A stretch of 64,000 bases of DNA from Spinacia oleracea (GCF_020520425.1 NC_079487.1:51374719-51438718), one strand, 5' to 3'; shown: positions 11,862-25,487, counted from the first letter of the stretch. Numbers and translations: made by a program. Notes: generated by a model not told the origin, from the letters alone.

Positions 11862-13419
11862 CATTGGTGTTCTACTAGAACGAGGAGACCAAAGGCAAAA
11901 CAAGGAGCAACTATATAAACCCCAACACACCCTAGTCCCAAAGAATCTGACCAGTTCCTAGAAGTGCAATTACTATCAGTTTATAATTTTGCAAGCTGAA
12001 ATGACCAAGATCCCACGACTGCCACGTCTTATGTCCGTGGAGATTTCTCCATTCAATTTCAACCTCAACTATGTATATCTCATGCCATAATTAACTAAAA
12101 TGCAAACATGTTTAATCAGAAAATAAAACTGGAAGAAGCATAGATCAATATAAATAAAAGAACAACATGATCCCTATTTTGTAGAGACCGATGTTACTCA
12201 GACTGAGTAGTAGGTGCCTGAGATTGGTACATGTCCAAGAGACTAGGCTATTTTATTTCAGTAATAGAATTCCATGTTTTAGCAGAAGATCCAACACGAG
12301 TGCTTGAAGTTAGAATAGCATAGGCACAATTCACAAACACAGTTTCAAGATCCAGAAGCATAAAAGCAAAAGGCAAATATCTAAAAATCGTGATCGCTAC
12401 AGGCCAATGATAGCAATAAATCAGAGTCCTTGAAATACAGACACTTTCTACTTACATTAACTCGTTCCACTCTCCGCATGTCATCTTCAAGCAAAGATAG
12501 TTGTGCAGCAGAAGACCAATGGATACAATCAACTGGGGTGTAAATCAGCAACCTTAATCGATGAACCAACTGCAAACAACATTTCAACCCCACTTTTCAG
12601 CTCATAAAACCAACTGCAATCAGAAATCGAGAGCTCGCTGAAGTTGGCACTGCAAGATCATCCTGAACCAAGTCAAGCAACTACTGACTAGAATTTACCA
12701 AGGGGTGTGGTATCTATGCATCGTCATCATGATCATAGGATTTTGCCTGATTCCTCCTCCATCCAAATTAAGATTCAAGAGAACTCCTCCTTATAGGAAT
12801 ACATCAAGAAACCAAGAAACAAAGCAGTAAAGAGCCAACCATTGACATCAGCATTACACCAAGACAATGAACTACCTACACTATCAACTGGAAGAATAAT
12901 GATCAGCAGGTCCTAATCATCATTTTCAATTCAAATTTTGTTTACTAAAATATTAAAATCCTTAAATTAAGTAATCAAATCGCTGATTAAGACACTGAAA
13001 CACAGAATTCCAGAAACCCTAACTTCAACAATTAAAATCGCAAATAATTGAATAAATCGGACAAATTGAAACAAAATCAAATAATGGAATACGTACCTGG
13101 CGAATTGAAAGAAGAAAATTGTAAAGGTACAGGAATTGGAGAAATCGGAGATGAACCAACCCCAATTTTAGCAAACAAAATTGCAATAACTTAAAATGAA
13201 AGAGCAAACAAATCGGAAATAGTAGAAAATAAAACATTTATAAACCCAAATTCACTTACTTTCACGAAAAAATGATGAATGAGAGAAGATGCGAATGTAA
13301 GAAGTACAAAGCGATGAACTGGATGAACGTGAATCGTAGAGGAGAGGGGATTTGCAGGAGGAGAGAGAAAACGGGGGAAGAGAGAGAAACGAAAACTGAA
13401 AATCGGGTTGTGGGGGGAG
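11862..13419 (-). other. Fragment of a host locus with CT-rich leader, minus strand
   Basis: Read on the minus strand, the right end (13415-13265) is a pyrimidine-rich leader typical of plant 5' UTRs, ending at a good donor (gtgaaa|gtaagtg at about 13260). Further on, an exon-like segment with LLEDDMRRVERVN ends at another consensus donor (gtaagtaga at about 12455). I do not recognise the product. A transcribed but non-coding locus is possible. The locus is cut on its 3' side by the Gypsy insertion at 11857 and on its 5' side by the Copia insertion at 13420, so it can hardly be expressed normally. Confidence 0.4.
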
Positions 13420-14816
13420 TGAAGGAAATAATGCCCTTGGTCCAAGTATGCATATAATATTAAGTCTAATAAATGCGGTTCAGTATTAATTAACAAGTTA
13501 ATAATTCAGTGAGATCAAGTGAGCTGAATGCCTAGCTAGAGGCCGCTTCAGTTCAAGTGGAATTAATAATATTAATCCACAGCTTACTCTTGACTGAACC
13601 CGTAGGGTCACACAAATAGTACGTAAACGGATCAAGTATTTAATGGCATTAAATACTCCATCTATGGATATTCGGAATCGACGGATCTTGGTTTCAGTGG
13701 GAGCTAAGATCGTCAAAGGCAAGCAAATGAATACTCCGGAAATGATGATATTGCCGGAAACGGAAATATGGATCGTATCGGAAATATAAATATTATCCAA
13801 GTCGTAGATGTTGCTGGAAACGGAAACATGGTACGTATCGGAAAATATTAATGGAAATGGAAATATTGCCGGAATCGGAAATATTGCCGGAAACGAAAAT
13901 ATTGTCAGAATCGGAAATATTATCGGAATCGGAAAATAATTCCGGAAACGGAAATATTAAATATTTGTTCGAAACGGAAATTAATTCCGGAATCGGAAAT
14001 ATTAAATATTGTTCGTATCGGAAATGAATTCCGGAACCGGGAATTTAATCGGAAGCGCATCGTACGAATTAGCATCGGACGAGGCTTGCTAGACGAAGGC
14101 CCAGCACGAAGCCAGGCCCGCACCCAGCAAGCCAAGCGCCCAAACACGAAGCTACCACAGCCTCGCCAGGCCCAGCGCAAGGCCAGGCCCAGCAAGGCCA
14201 TAGGCGCGCGCGGGCTTATGCTCGTGGGCTGCGAGGCAGCGCCCGCTCGTGTGGGCCGCAAGGCCTGCGCGGGTGCGTGTGTTCCTCGTGGTCGTGCAAC
14301 ACTCGTGTTCGTAACGAATCCTAATCCTATTGGAATTCGTGCATTGATTAAATCCTAATCCTAAAAGATTAAATTTATTATTTAGAGTTTTAATAGGATT
14401 CTAATTAATAAATCCATATCCTAGTAGGATTATAGTTCCTTACCATAAACTCTATAAATAGGTGCCTAGGGTCACATATTTACATCGAGATTTGAAGTAT
14501 TCAAAAGGTAAGATTTTCAAGCAAAAATCAGCCAAACACTTGCAACCCAAATAGCCGAAAATCCTAGTAACCTTAAGGGCGATTCTAGTTGGTCAAGCTT
14601 AAGGCGGATCCGGACGTGCTGTGGACTATCTACGGAGGGACGACACTTGGAGTCCTAAAGACTTGTTCTTGTTCGGTTCAGGCGCAGCTAGGGAGGGCAC
14701 GCTACAAAGTGTATGCATCTGAATTATGCTAAATGATTATGTGTAAATAATATGTTTCCTGGCTTTATGGTTTTTCCGCATGATTTATGTTTATTCATAT
14801 GTATCTTAACCTAACA
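13420..14816 (+). repeat. 5' LTR of family B
   Basis: Starts TGAAGGAAAT and ends CCTAACA. U3 has an array of short GGAAATATT/CCGGAA repeats (13725-14045), a GC-rich block (14085-14290) and TATAAATA at 14453-14460. Confidence 0.9.
13725..14045 (+). repeat. Short-repeat array in U3 of family B
   Basis: Imperfect copies of cggaatcggaaatattgcc and close variants follow one another. The same array is in the 3' LTR (22610-22925) and, reversed, at 1-280. It could be an enhancer-like array, but that is inference. Confidence 0.75.
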
Positions 14817-14817
14817 G

Positions 14818-14831
14818 TGGTATCACGAGCC
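14818..14831 (+). promoter_or_regulatory. Primer binding site
   Basis: TGGTATCACGAGCC one base after the LTR end; close to the initiator tRNA-Met sites of Copia elements. Confidence 0.7.
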
Positions 14832-15529
14832 TCTTATTATTTTCATAATCTAAATTGCATGAACATGGTTAAATTTTACAAATTTGCAAAGAATTAAAGG
14901 GGTGATTAATTTTCGTAATTAATTGCAAATTGCGTTTATTTAATTATATGTACGCAGTTTTTCGGCAGTTTCTTCGTTACTCATCCAAATCGAGTGATTT
15001 TTGTGTCAATTTCGCATGTAAAAGGCATTCTAAAATTTTGACAAAAATAGTATTTTTCGGCCGAACCCAGAATTCCCAAATTCGAAGCTTAACTATGACT
15101 TTTCGGAGGTTTTAGTTTTTCGAACGCAAAAGTTTGTAAATTTAAGATGTTAAATTAAGTATTTGCGATTCTTGTTGATAAATCTTGAGTTTTTGATTGA
15201 CCTACTATATATGTTTAACAATTATGAATGCCTAGACTTGTTAATTATACAACCTAATTTGTAATTATGATTAATTTGTTGAAATTCGAATAATTTAGGA
15301 TTGATTTGTTTTTCATAATTAATTAATAATTTAATTAGGTATCCATGATTAAAATCCACCATAAAAATTGTTAATTTATGTTAAATTTTTAATTTTTATG
15401 ACCTAGATTTGAATCCATGTTAATCGGAAATTAATTGATTAATAAATTTTCGATTTTTCGCCCTAAAATTATGAAATTAATATGTTTTATTAATTTGTCA
15501 TTAATTTTAAATTAAAAATTTTAAATTTT

Positions 15530-16050
15530 TATGAAAACGCCCATAAATGTTGCACGCACAAAGCAATGGAAGCTACGTGTTACCCTTAAGGGGTGTTGTA
15601 TAGTGCGGGCACGAGACGACGAGCAAGGGAGCTCGTCGCCCGTGCGGTACGAATGCAGCGAGCAACGAGCGTGGCATGCGCAAGGCTATGCGCCTAAGGG
15701 GCGTGTGCTACGCGTGTGGGCGATGGGGCAACGGGCGAGCAAGTGCAGCGAGCAAGGCAAGCACGCGTGGGCAGCGATGGATGCTGCGCCACACATGCGT
15801 TGCCTCGCTCAGCAGCACGCCAAGGCAGTAGCCAAGGCAGCGACAAGCGCAGCACAACGTGCACGCGGACAGCGTTGGCTGGCCTGTCCAACGAGCGTTG
15901 CCCAGCAGCGCGCCAAGGCGATGGGCGAGTGGGCTGCGCGCAAGCGTGGCTCGCTGGGCCTGACGCATTGGTGCGTTGTTGCTTGGGCTTTGCGGTACGA
16001 TCAATCGAGTGACAAGGGGTTTGTTGCTTGTTGGACTTGATGAGGTATGG
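15530..16050 (+). repeat. GC-rich low-complexity block in the Copia interior
   Basis: A sudden GC-rich island (many gcg, gca, agc) in AT-rich DNA. Open frames occur on both strands with Ala/Arg/Gln-rich translations and no family likeness, so I regard none as a gene. Confidence 0.65.
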
Positions 16051-18379
16051 GCGCAAGCCCATGGCCTTGTCTTGACACGATTGGTGGGTCTTAAATTTTA
16101 ATTTAGGAATTTCAGTTCGGAAATAATTTTAATTAATTTTAAAATTAATAATTTAAATTGTTTTCTCGGATTTAATTTTGAATATTATAATTAATATAAA
16201 TTTTAATTTATACTAATTATTTTACTAAAATTAAACCTTGAATTAATTTAAATTCATTTAAATCAACTGAAAATAAATTAAATAAAATGGATTCAATTAT
16301 AAATTTATATGAGCTTTAAATTTTAATTAAATTTATATGTTTTCGGTTAGACTAGAAATACATTTTTATGTTTAAAATTAGTAAAGCATATGAATTTATT
16401 GGTTTAAGTGGGAGAATTTTAGTCATAAACTCTTGATTAGGTCTACAAATCCTTTAAGGTTAAACAACTTGATTAGAATTAATAAGGAATGAATAATTGG
16501 TAGATTATTGGTGCCCTTAATTAATTGCTGCAAATATTTATGTGATGCATACAATGTGTTTTAACTAACCAATTATGTGGGCCATTCATGATAATGAATG
16601 GATGAATGGTATATATTGTATATGTACTGTTTTGCAGGTTATGAAGTGACTAGTATAGCCCAAATAGGATAGAAAATATGGTTTGCGTACCATTAATTTG
16701 AATGTAATTGGTCTAAAGCACCAAATTTATTTTTCAATTCAAATATGGTCTGCGTACCATCAAATAGCTGTAATTAGTTTAATTATAGCTTATCCTATTT
16801 GAAGAAAATGGCGCCTTCCAATCCATTTTCAAGACGGACTTTGAAGTCGAAGCTTCAAGATGAAGTCGGGCCATACTAGATCACATTTATCTTATGCATG
16901 CTTTAATTTATTTATTGCTTTTAAATATGTCTTAAATATGCATGAGATCGAAGCTTGATTATGTTTCATGATTAAGGATTTTAGTTCACTTAAAATCTAA
17001 CCAACATAGTAAGAGCCTTAAGTTCCAAACTTAAAAAAAATTGAGTTAAAAGGTGCCATGCCAAAATAATACTTACTTGGATATCCTTTACATCGATCTT
17101 AGTAATAGTTTTCCGCCATAGCGAGGTGTTACTTATCGATACTAAAGGGGTAAGGTACGCAAATAATTGTGAGTACATGTTAGTTTTGGTGAAACTCAAC
17201 GATATAAGTAAGGAGTCCTTTTATGTCGTGGCAAAATCGATAGGTTTACCTAATAAGTTCTTAGACGTACCTATCAACCAAGAGTAGTTTCTAGACTATT
17301 GGCAAAAGGCTTTTGCTTACCTAAAATATTTTAGAATTGAGTCAAATACATAATGTGCTTAATTCTTCAATGATTTTAGGGTCTTGGAATCATTATTCAC
17401 ACCTGCCGGAACAATAAATTCGAATAAAATGCTAATAACTTGTTTAAATTGCATGAATGCTTTAATTTTCAAAGTTATTACTCATGATAAATGTTTAGAC
17501 TTTGCATGCTTCAATGTATGTTTTAATTATTGTTTATAATTAAATATCTTGCAATGCAGTAAACCCTTTTAGAAAGGTAATAGTAAATTTCCTCGATTGG
17601 TAGAGAATCCAAGAACGATTCACGAAAATGAGAGAAAATGAGCAATTTAAAATGTACGTTTCTTTTAGCGACTTTTATGGTTGTTTTCGATATCAAAATC
17701 GAATGGCAAACCAATTGGTGCTTGTGAATTCAAAATACACTGTAGTTTTGAGATCATAAAGCATTGAGTTTAAACACTCAGCTTTACTAATGTTTAACAA
17801 CCTAATATCTTTGTCCATTTAATTCTCGAATGAGTCTAGTCCCTAGACATTCGAATAGATCGATGCTTAGAGAACTTTAGAAGCTTCTGGTAAGATCATC
17901 TAGTTGAAATAGAATATTCAACATAAATTAAATGGTAAGAACCTTGTTGGAGTGACATTGGACATGTCTAAACAATGTATAAAAGTCAACACTAAAGAAT
18001 TCAATTCTTAAGACTATAAGAAAGGGTACAAGAAATAGGAAAATAAGGAACAAATGAAAGAAATTTTACGATTTCGTTTCTACCTATAAGTTTATGTTTA
18101 AAGAGAAGTGACCTAGCAATCAAACTTCCTTGGTATCATATACCGCTTGAGGTTCTTACTTCGGTAATAACTCAAATAATGGAAGCTAGGATACACTACT
18201 GACCTACAAGTGGGAAATGAAGCAAGGCAATGCTACATTAGTTGTAGGGTCATCTAGTTTGTTTTAAGTCCGTTCAAAGGCTGGAACTTAATGGCTATTT
18301 TGTTCCATAATCAGCATACCTAAATTTCTGCTTCAAACACAGAAAGACTCACATTCAGAAGAACGAAAACAATGCTTGT

Positions 18380-21240
18380 TTGTTTGTTTATTTGAATGAA
18401 AATGGTCATTTACGGGTTGAGTCAATATGCTTGATTAAAACAAACAACTCTTTAACAATAAAAACTTTACTAAGTTCAAATCAATCTCATGATTTGAGTT
18501 CCACTAATCTTTGGCATTGTTACTTAGACCATGTCAACAAGTTAACATTCAAAAGCTCTATTCTGATTGACTTTTGAAAGTTGATTGATTTCTAGATCAA
18601 TTCAAGACAAGCTAGTCTTACTTGTTGAAAGTAACAAAAGATATGAACTATTGTTAGAACACCTAGAAAATAGAGTTCAAAGCTAAAGAAAGGTTTTATG
18701 ACTTTATTATTTCACACAGACTTGAGTGAATATAGGTTTATTTACTCAATGTGATATAAGTTTGAATCTGTTTGGCTAGTTCAAAGATTCAGAAGTATAA
18801 ATCCCACTTGGCAAGAAATCGTATAGATCTAGGTTAGATCATGACAATGATTACTTTAAGACCAAATATGATCATCTATGATTGTGTGTTGTAATTTCAC
18901 GATCTAGCTCCAAAAGATATGGCATATCTAAGTTGGAATGATTGAAGTCAATTAGTACTTGATTCGTTCAATGATGATTCATAAAGACTTTTCCTATAAT
19001 TTCTAAAAATGCTCAACTACCACCAAACTAAACCAAATTCGTCAAAGCTATTGAAAAGTAATTTCAGAATATCTTTTCAATAATATATATCTAAAGAGTT
19101 GCTAAACTCAGTGGGAGCTTAACGTTTGTTATTCGACAAACTAAGGCCCAAGTATAGATATATGTTTCATTGTGATTTATTCAAATGAGACACAAGGGTA
19201 TTGTTTCTACCACGCATTTTTGAGAACATAATGTTTGTTTGCTCGAAATAATGTCCTTTTGGAGATTCGTTTCCAAAATAACAAGTGGGAGAAAATAGAC
19301 CTCGAAAGTCTTCGAGGCGAACAACAAACATAAACGGACATTCCGGAGGATTTTCGAAGTTCTTCAGAAAAACCGAACACTTATTCTTTAAAGACTTTAG
19401 AAGCGGCTTTAAAGAATAGACATCTCTTAGAAGACTTTACAAGTGCTTCAAGGAGAACAGAATATTCAAAGGACTTTCAAGTGGTTGTTGATATTCTATT
19501 GTTTGATGTTCTATACCCAAGTAGGCATAGAGTTCAAATCACTGAAACTATGAGATTCTTCTATTAGATAGTGAAGAAACATGGAGTTCAAGTCACTGAA
19601 GCTATGCGATTCTTCTATTAGATAGTGAAGAAACCTACAACTTGCAGTCAAACTATTATCATGTAGATTAATGAGTTTGTGACCTGTAAGAAAGCTATGA
19701 CGAAACCCAGATTCCCTAAAATGGTTAGAGGCCATATATAGACTTAAATGTTTTAAATGGTTAGAGGCCATAAAACATACTCAATGTTTTGATGACAAAA
19801 TTGAAATTTTGTTGATTTGCAAGAATAGTTTCACACCTATTGATTGCAAATTTGTTTTAAGGATAAAAACCATCAAACATGAAATTGTGTTCACACACAA
19901 AGCTAGATTAGTTGCTAAAGGTTACAAGAAAATTCATGGCGTGGATTGTGTTGAAACCTCATGCATAATCGTGATGCTCAAGTCTATAAATCAAGCAATG
20001 ATTGCATATTGGTACATATGGCAATTGGATGACAAAACAATTCCTCAATCAAATGTTGGAATAAACTATGTACATGGTATGTCATAGAATTTGTGGATCC
20101 AAATAAATGCTTGAAAAGAAAAGCTAGCTTATGAAATCTAAGTACAGATTTAAGCAAGAAATTGGGAATTAGAAATGTATTTTAGTGAAGCTAATAAATA
20201 TTTTAGTTTCATAAAATGTACATGACTCTTATAGATATATAAGAAGTTTAGTGGGAGTACGTAAAACTTAATTGGTCCTATGTGTATCACACACATATCT
20301 CTCTATTATGAAATAACATTCAAAAGCTAATGACGTAGGTTTGAAATTATTCATCAATAATGGACCAAGGCGAAACTTAGTACATACTGTATATTAAGAT
20401 CTATTTACAAAGATCTTATGATATTGTTTTGGATCAAGTAATGGCATTTACTAAATCAAACACGAAAGACTCCATTGGAGATATTCGACCCATGTGAATA
20501 AATATAAGTAATGAATGTTTGAACTATGTATAAGCATTTACTAAGTTAAACATCAAAGAGTCTAAATGAGATTCTTAACCTATATTATATGTCAAAGAAC
20601 TTAGCTGGATTCAGTATCTACTGAAATTGAATGAGCTAAAGTTACATGAATATAATTCAATTGAGAATAATTCTGCAAAAGAATTTATCATGTATGATAT
20701 AATATGAGGATCGCCAAAAATGTATCGTATGGCTTTAGGCATGACGAACATATACCAATCTCTATTGATCTAAGTGGAGATCAACTAGATTGAGATCAAG
20801 GAAAACTTATGGTACTTGAAAAGGTACATAGGAATAGTTCTTGATTTAAGGAAATAAAGATATGCTAAATATTGATGCTACACGCATAAACACTGGCAAA
20901 GGATCAAGCAAGATCCCTTTGGAGTTAACCATTGGCAAGAGCGAGCTATATGCATCGTGGTTTGAAATGGCAACATGGATTGGAGACCATGAGTTGTTGG
21001 CCTGGGAAATATTAATTTCTATGTTCTAAAATAAAGTTGGAAAGTCTTCCACATATCTGTGAACTGCTTGGATAAGTATATCCAAACAAAGCATCACTAG
21101 CAACCTGAACAATTGAAGTAAAAGTACTTATTGCCTAAGAAGCAATAAAACAGGGTTGTTTATGTTAAAGAGTTCTTCATTGAACTTGGGTAGATCACAT
21201 GTCTGCTGACTTGATGGTTCTTCATTGAAAAATGCGTAGA
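18380..21240 (+). pseudogene. Copia polyprotein remnants
   Basis: Recognisable islands only: GAG-pre-integrase-like LWHCYLDHVNKL near 18510, RT-like HKARLVAKGYKKIHGVD near 19890, and a possible RNase H end near 21110-21195. The order agrees with Copia (integrase side before RT). Heavily broken; no gag or protease is recognisable. Fossil. Confidence 0.6.
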
Positions 21241-22289
21241 ACAACTCTTGTAGCTGGACAGACTAGATCACAAAATAAACATACTCAAAAGATCTTATCA
21301 TCATATCTCGAAGAACATTCAAGAAAAGGATATCAAGATTGGCAAAGCATGATAACTAAACCTATGCAACAAGTGAGAAGCAACACTCACATTGTAGCAC
21401 TGGAAATCAAGCATAGCTTTGAAATTCCATGAACTGTTTTAAAAATGGGTTCGAGGCCCATGGTTGTAAAACATTGGGGTTGAACATTTATCATATATGA
21501 AATGTATTTTCATATTCCATTTAATCTTGGTTTAGTATTAAATGATGAGTCCCTTCAATTTGACGATATATTCAAGATAGACTGCCAGGACCAGTCCTGT
21601 GACTAAGAAATGTCTATCAAGTGAACTTGAATGTCAAAAATTGAAAATGGTCCCTGGTCGGAGTTTTCTATAAAGATGGACGCATAGAAAACGTTAGACG
21701 ACTAGAATGCAAGATGACTAGTAGTTATGTTTCTTGAACTATGTGGACATGGCAATGTCGCAATCATTTGCATAGATACATACTTTGGGAAGATTAGTAT
21801 CGGACAGACCTATGAAACTTTACTGTAAGAGATGAAAATCTATCATAAGTAAATTTCATTAAAATTATTAGACACTAAATCCTCAATACCTGAGTGATTT
21901 GAGATTACTTGCTTGAGAACTGGTTACTTTGACGTTGACCAACCGCCGCACCGTAAAAGGAGGCTATAAAGGCAACGTTCAGGTAATCACCTATCAAACG
22001 AAGTCTAATCTCAAGATCGCAAGATTGGGATTGTCCTCCCATAAATCGGGATGAGATGCTTAAAAGTTGTACAAGGCCACTCGGAGAGCTAGAAACTGTA
22101 AAATGCATGGTCGTGCTCGGATGAATCATAGGCTATGATTATATGTTTATTTGATCAGTTGAACTCTGAAACCGAGAAACACCTCTGGACATAATAAGGA
22201 TGACAACTCTTACCTTATGTTCAAGAGCAAGCATCGAGCGACAAAGGAATTAGTAAATGCACACTTGTCCCTAAGGACAAGTGGGAGAC

Positions 22290-23675
22290 TGAAGGAAATA
22301 ATGCCCTTGGTCCAAGTATGCATATAATATTAAGTCTAATAAATGAGGTTCAGTATTAATTAACAAGTTAATAATTCAGTGAGATCAAGTGAGCTGAATG
22401 CCTAGCTAGAGGCCGCTTCAGTTCAAGTGGAATTAATAATATTAATCCACAGCTTACTCTTGACTGAACCCGTAGGGTCACACAAATAGTACGTAAACGG
22501 ATCAAGTATTTAATGGCATTAAATACTCCATCTATGGATATTCGGAATCGACGGATCTTGGTTTCAGTGGGAGCTAAGATCGTCAAAGGAAAGCAAATGA
22601 ATACTCCGGAAATGATGATATTGCCGGAAACGGAAATATGGATCGTATCGGAAATATAAATATTATCCAAGTCGTAGATGTTGCTGGAAACGGAAACATG
22701 GTACGTATCGGAAAATATTAATGGAAATGGAAATGGAAATATTGCCGGAATCGGAAATATTGCCGGAAACGGAAATATTGTTAGAATCGGAAATATTATC
22801 GGAATCGGAAAATAATTCCGGAAACGGAAATATTAAATATTTGTTCGAAACGGAAATTAATTCCGGAATCGGAAATATTAAATATTGTTCGTATAGGAAA
22901 TGAATTCCGGAACCGGGAATTTAATCGGAAGCGCATCGTACGAATTAACATCGGACGAGGCTTGCTAGACGGAGGCCCATCACGAAGCCAGGCCCGCGCC
23001 CAGCAAGCCAAGCGCCCAAACACGGAGCTGCCACAGCCTCGCCAGGCCCAGCAAGGCCATAGGCGCGCGCGGGCTTATGCTCGTGGGCTGCGAGGCAGCG
23101 CCCGCTCGTGTGGGCCGCAAGGCCTGCGAGGGTGCGTGCGTTCCTCGTGGTCGTGCAACACTCGTGTTCGTAAAGAATCCTAATCCTATTGGAATTCGTG
23201 CATTGATTAAATCCTAATCTTAAAAGATTAAATTTATTATTTAGAGTTCTAATAGGATTCTAATTAATAAATCCATATCCTAGTAGGATTATAATTCCTT
23301 TCCATAAACTCTATAAATAGGTGTCTAGGGTCACATATTTACATCGAGATTTGAAGTATTCAAAAGGTAAGATTTTCAAGCAAAAATCAGCCAAACACTT
23401 GCAACCCAAATAGCCGAAAATCCTAGTAACCTTAAGGGCGATTCTAGTTGGTCAAGCTTAAGGCGGATCCGGACGTGCTGTGGACTATCTACGGAGGGAC
23501 GACACTTGGAGTCCTAAAGACTTATTCTTGTTCGGTTCGGGCGCAGCTAGGGAGGGCACGCTACAAAGTGTATGCATCTTAATTATGCTATATGATTATG
23601 TGTAAATAATATGTTTCCTGGCTTTATGGTTTTTCCGCATGATTTATGTTTATTCATATGTATCATAACCTAATA
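22290..23675 (+). repeat. 3' LTR of family B
   Basis: Same structure as the 5' LTR; TATAAATA at 23312-23319. Followed by the target duplication GGGAG. Confidence 0.9.
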
Positions 23676-23680
23676 GGGAG

Positions 23681-23819
23681 GAGGTTATTCAACAATGCGA
23701 TATTACCAGATTACCCTTACTTTTTGATTTGTTCGGGTGAGATGTGGACCGTAGGATTAAATTGATCGAGGGCTGAGATTGGTTCTCAGTTCTCATCTTA
23801 AAGGTTGGTTCTCACCGGA
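23681..23819. other. Flank of the Copia insertion, origin unclear
   Basis: No coding signal. Contains repeated ggttctca words. If the host locus at 11862-13419 is real, this should be its upstream region. Confidence 0.35.
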
Positions 23820-23824
23820 TCCTG

Positions 23825-23916
<92 letters not shown>

Positions 23917-24567
23917 TAAATTTTCTGAACTATTAGAGCGCCACGTAGGATTACTAATAGTTTCGGCTAATGAAAAATAAGATTTCTAATTTATTTTTGA
24001 ATTAAAAAAATCGAGTGCCACGTATATAATTAATTAGGTGCCATGTAGATATTCTAATTAATTAATTACTACATTTCAAAAAAAATTAATTAATTACTAA
24101 TATATACAACTCCATCAAAAATCAAATACTCTCAAATTAAAAAATAAATCTAAAATTAAAATTCAATCCAAAATCAAACACTAATCTAAAATAAAATTCA
24201 ATCTAAAATAAAATTCAATCTAAAATCAAACAATAATCCAATATTAGAGCACCACTTTGGAAATCTAATGGTTTTGATGAATGAAAAATAAGATTTCAAA
24301 ATTATTTATGAATTAAAAAAGTCGAGTGCCACGCAGATAAATAATTAGGTGACATGTAGGTAATTAATTACGAACACTGCATATATACAACTCCATCCAA
24401 AATCAACCACTCTAACAGTAAAATAAAATAAATCTAAAATGAAATTCAATCCAACATTAAACACTTATCTAATCTAATATTTAAAATATAGCAGTTGATA
24501 TATATAACAATTTTTTTTTAACTTAACAGTTTAATAGAATCCGTGCATCGCACAGGCTAAAATCTAG
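23820..24567 (+). mobile_element. Helitron-like non-autonomous element
   Basis: The 3' end fits a Helitron: an imperfect hairpin (ccgtgcatcgcacagg) about 8 bases before a terminal CTAG at 24564-24567, followed by T. The 5' end is less sure; TC after an A at 23819 followed by an AT tract is the best candidate. Inside are two diverged copies of one ~290-bp unit (about 23930 and 24243), each with gaatgaaaaataagattt and tcgagtgccacg. Confidence 0.5.
23827..23910. repeat. (AT)n microsatellite
   Basis: About 84 bases of almost pure AT dinucleotides inside the Helitron-like element. Confidence 0.95.
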
Positions 24568-24739
24568 TTATAAAATAAACAAATAATAATAATCTTATCA
24601 TTAAAATATTAACATTTCCAAGTCAAAAATAAAATTCTCATTAATCAAATTAAACGTTGAAATTTGGATTTAAAATAATTTTACGCTAATAAAAATAATG
24701 AAGCATAATTAATCGAGTTTTAAAAATTCGGGGTATTAC
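24568..24739 (+). repeat. Possible 3' end of a TGTAACACCC-type LTR
   Basis: The segment ends ttcggggtattaca, like the end of the solo LTR at 55120-57979. The rest of the LTR is not visible; the Helitron-like element abuts it. Confidence 0.4.
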
Positions 24740-25487
24740 AAAAGGGGGAGGGGGAACAAAATTAAAATAAATATTTTTTAAAAGTTTTTTAAGTTCACGT
24801 AACTGACACATGATGGGTCAACACCGAAAAATGATGGTCAACGTCATTTCCCGACTTAAAATCCCAGTCAACAACAATGCACCCAATTTAGGTTTCATTG
24901 TGCCATATACGGAGTAGCTTAGATAAGGTCCTTTCCACAAAGTCAACCTCTATAAAACATCATTTCTAAAAAAAAATCTTTAAAGAGATAATTGGTGGGG
25001 TTACCTCAACTCCTGTAAAACTTTCTTAAATGCTCAAAAAGTGGATCCCTCTCTAATATCTCCGAATCAATTAAATACATGCATTAAGATACGAAAGAGC
25101 AATTTTAGAGAGACGCGAAAGCGAAAGCCTGTTCGTTGGGATCTTAAATTAAGGTCATCCAAAGACAGTATGAAAACGAACAGCAAAAAGGGGGAAAGAA
25201 GTTGAAGGAATAGAAAACAGAGGAGACACCACCATAAAGAAAGTTATAGAAACAAAAGTGGGCAAAGAACCACCATAAATTGAGGGCAGTCTCAACTTCT
25301 TACTAGAGCACAAAAAGAAAAAGTGAGGTTATACCCCAAGTGCAACACATACATATTATTCTTAAGAAAATTTTGAGTATTTTGAAGAAATATTTTACGG
25401 TTATGGTGACCATTAAGCTGTTATTAAAGGTCATACTTTTGTTTTTCAAAAGTTTAGGAATAGGATTGGTTTCCAAATCCATAACAA
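24740..25487. other. Intergenic stretch, no gene seen
   Basis: AT-rich with purine-rich patches. No recognisable gene or element beyond a short tacggagta word typical of Stowaway remains. Confidence 0.5.

Larger units (their letters stand above)
13420..23675 (+). mobile_element. Copia-type LTR retrotransposon, family B, complete ends
   Basis: LTRs at 13420-14816 and 22290-23675 bound a 7.5-kb interior. The 5-bp target duplication GGGAG is at 13415-13419 and 23676-23680. The element has a Met-type primer site and a purine tract (about 22275-22288). The LTRs differ at only a few sites, so the insertion is young. The interior shows only decayed Copia parts: a GAG-pre-integrase-like motif (LWHCYLDH, ~18510), a reverse transcriptase motif (KARLVAKGY, ~19890) and a probable RNase H trace (~21110-21195), in that order, which is the Copia order. 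Coding is broken in very many places. Fossil by coding, and probably moved by helpers. Confidence 0.88.

Noticed and set aside
15531-16062. Several 100-170-codon frames on both strands
   Set aside because: GC-rich low-complexity DNA opens frames everywhere; composition is Ala/Arg-biased with no domain likeness.
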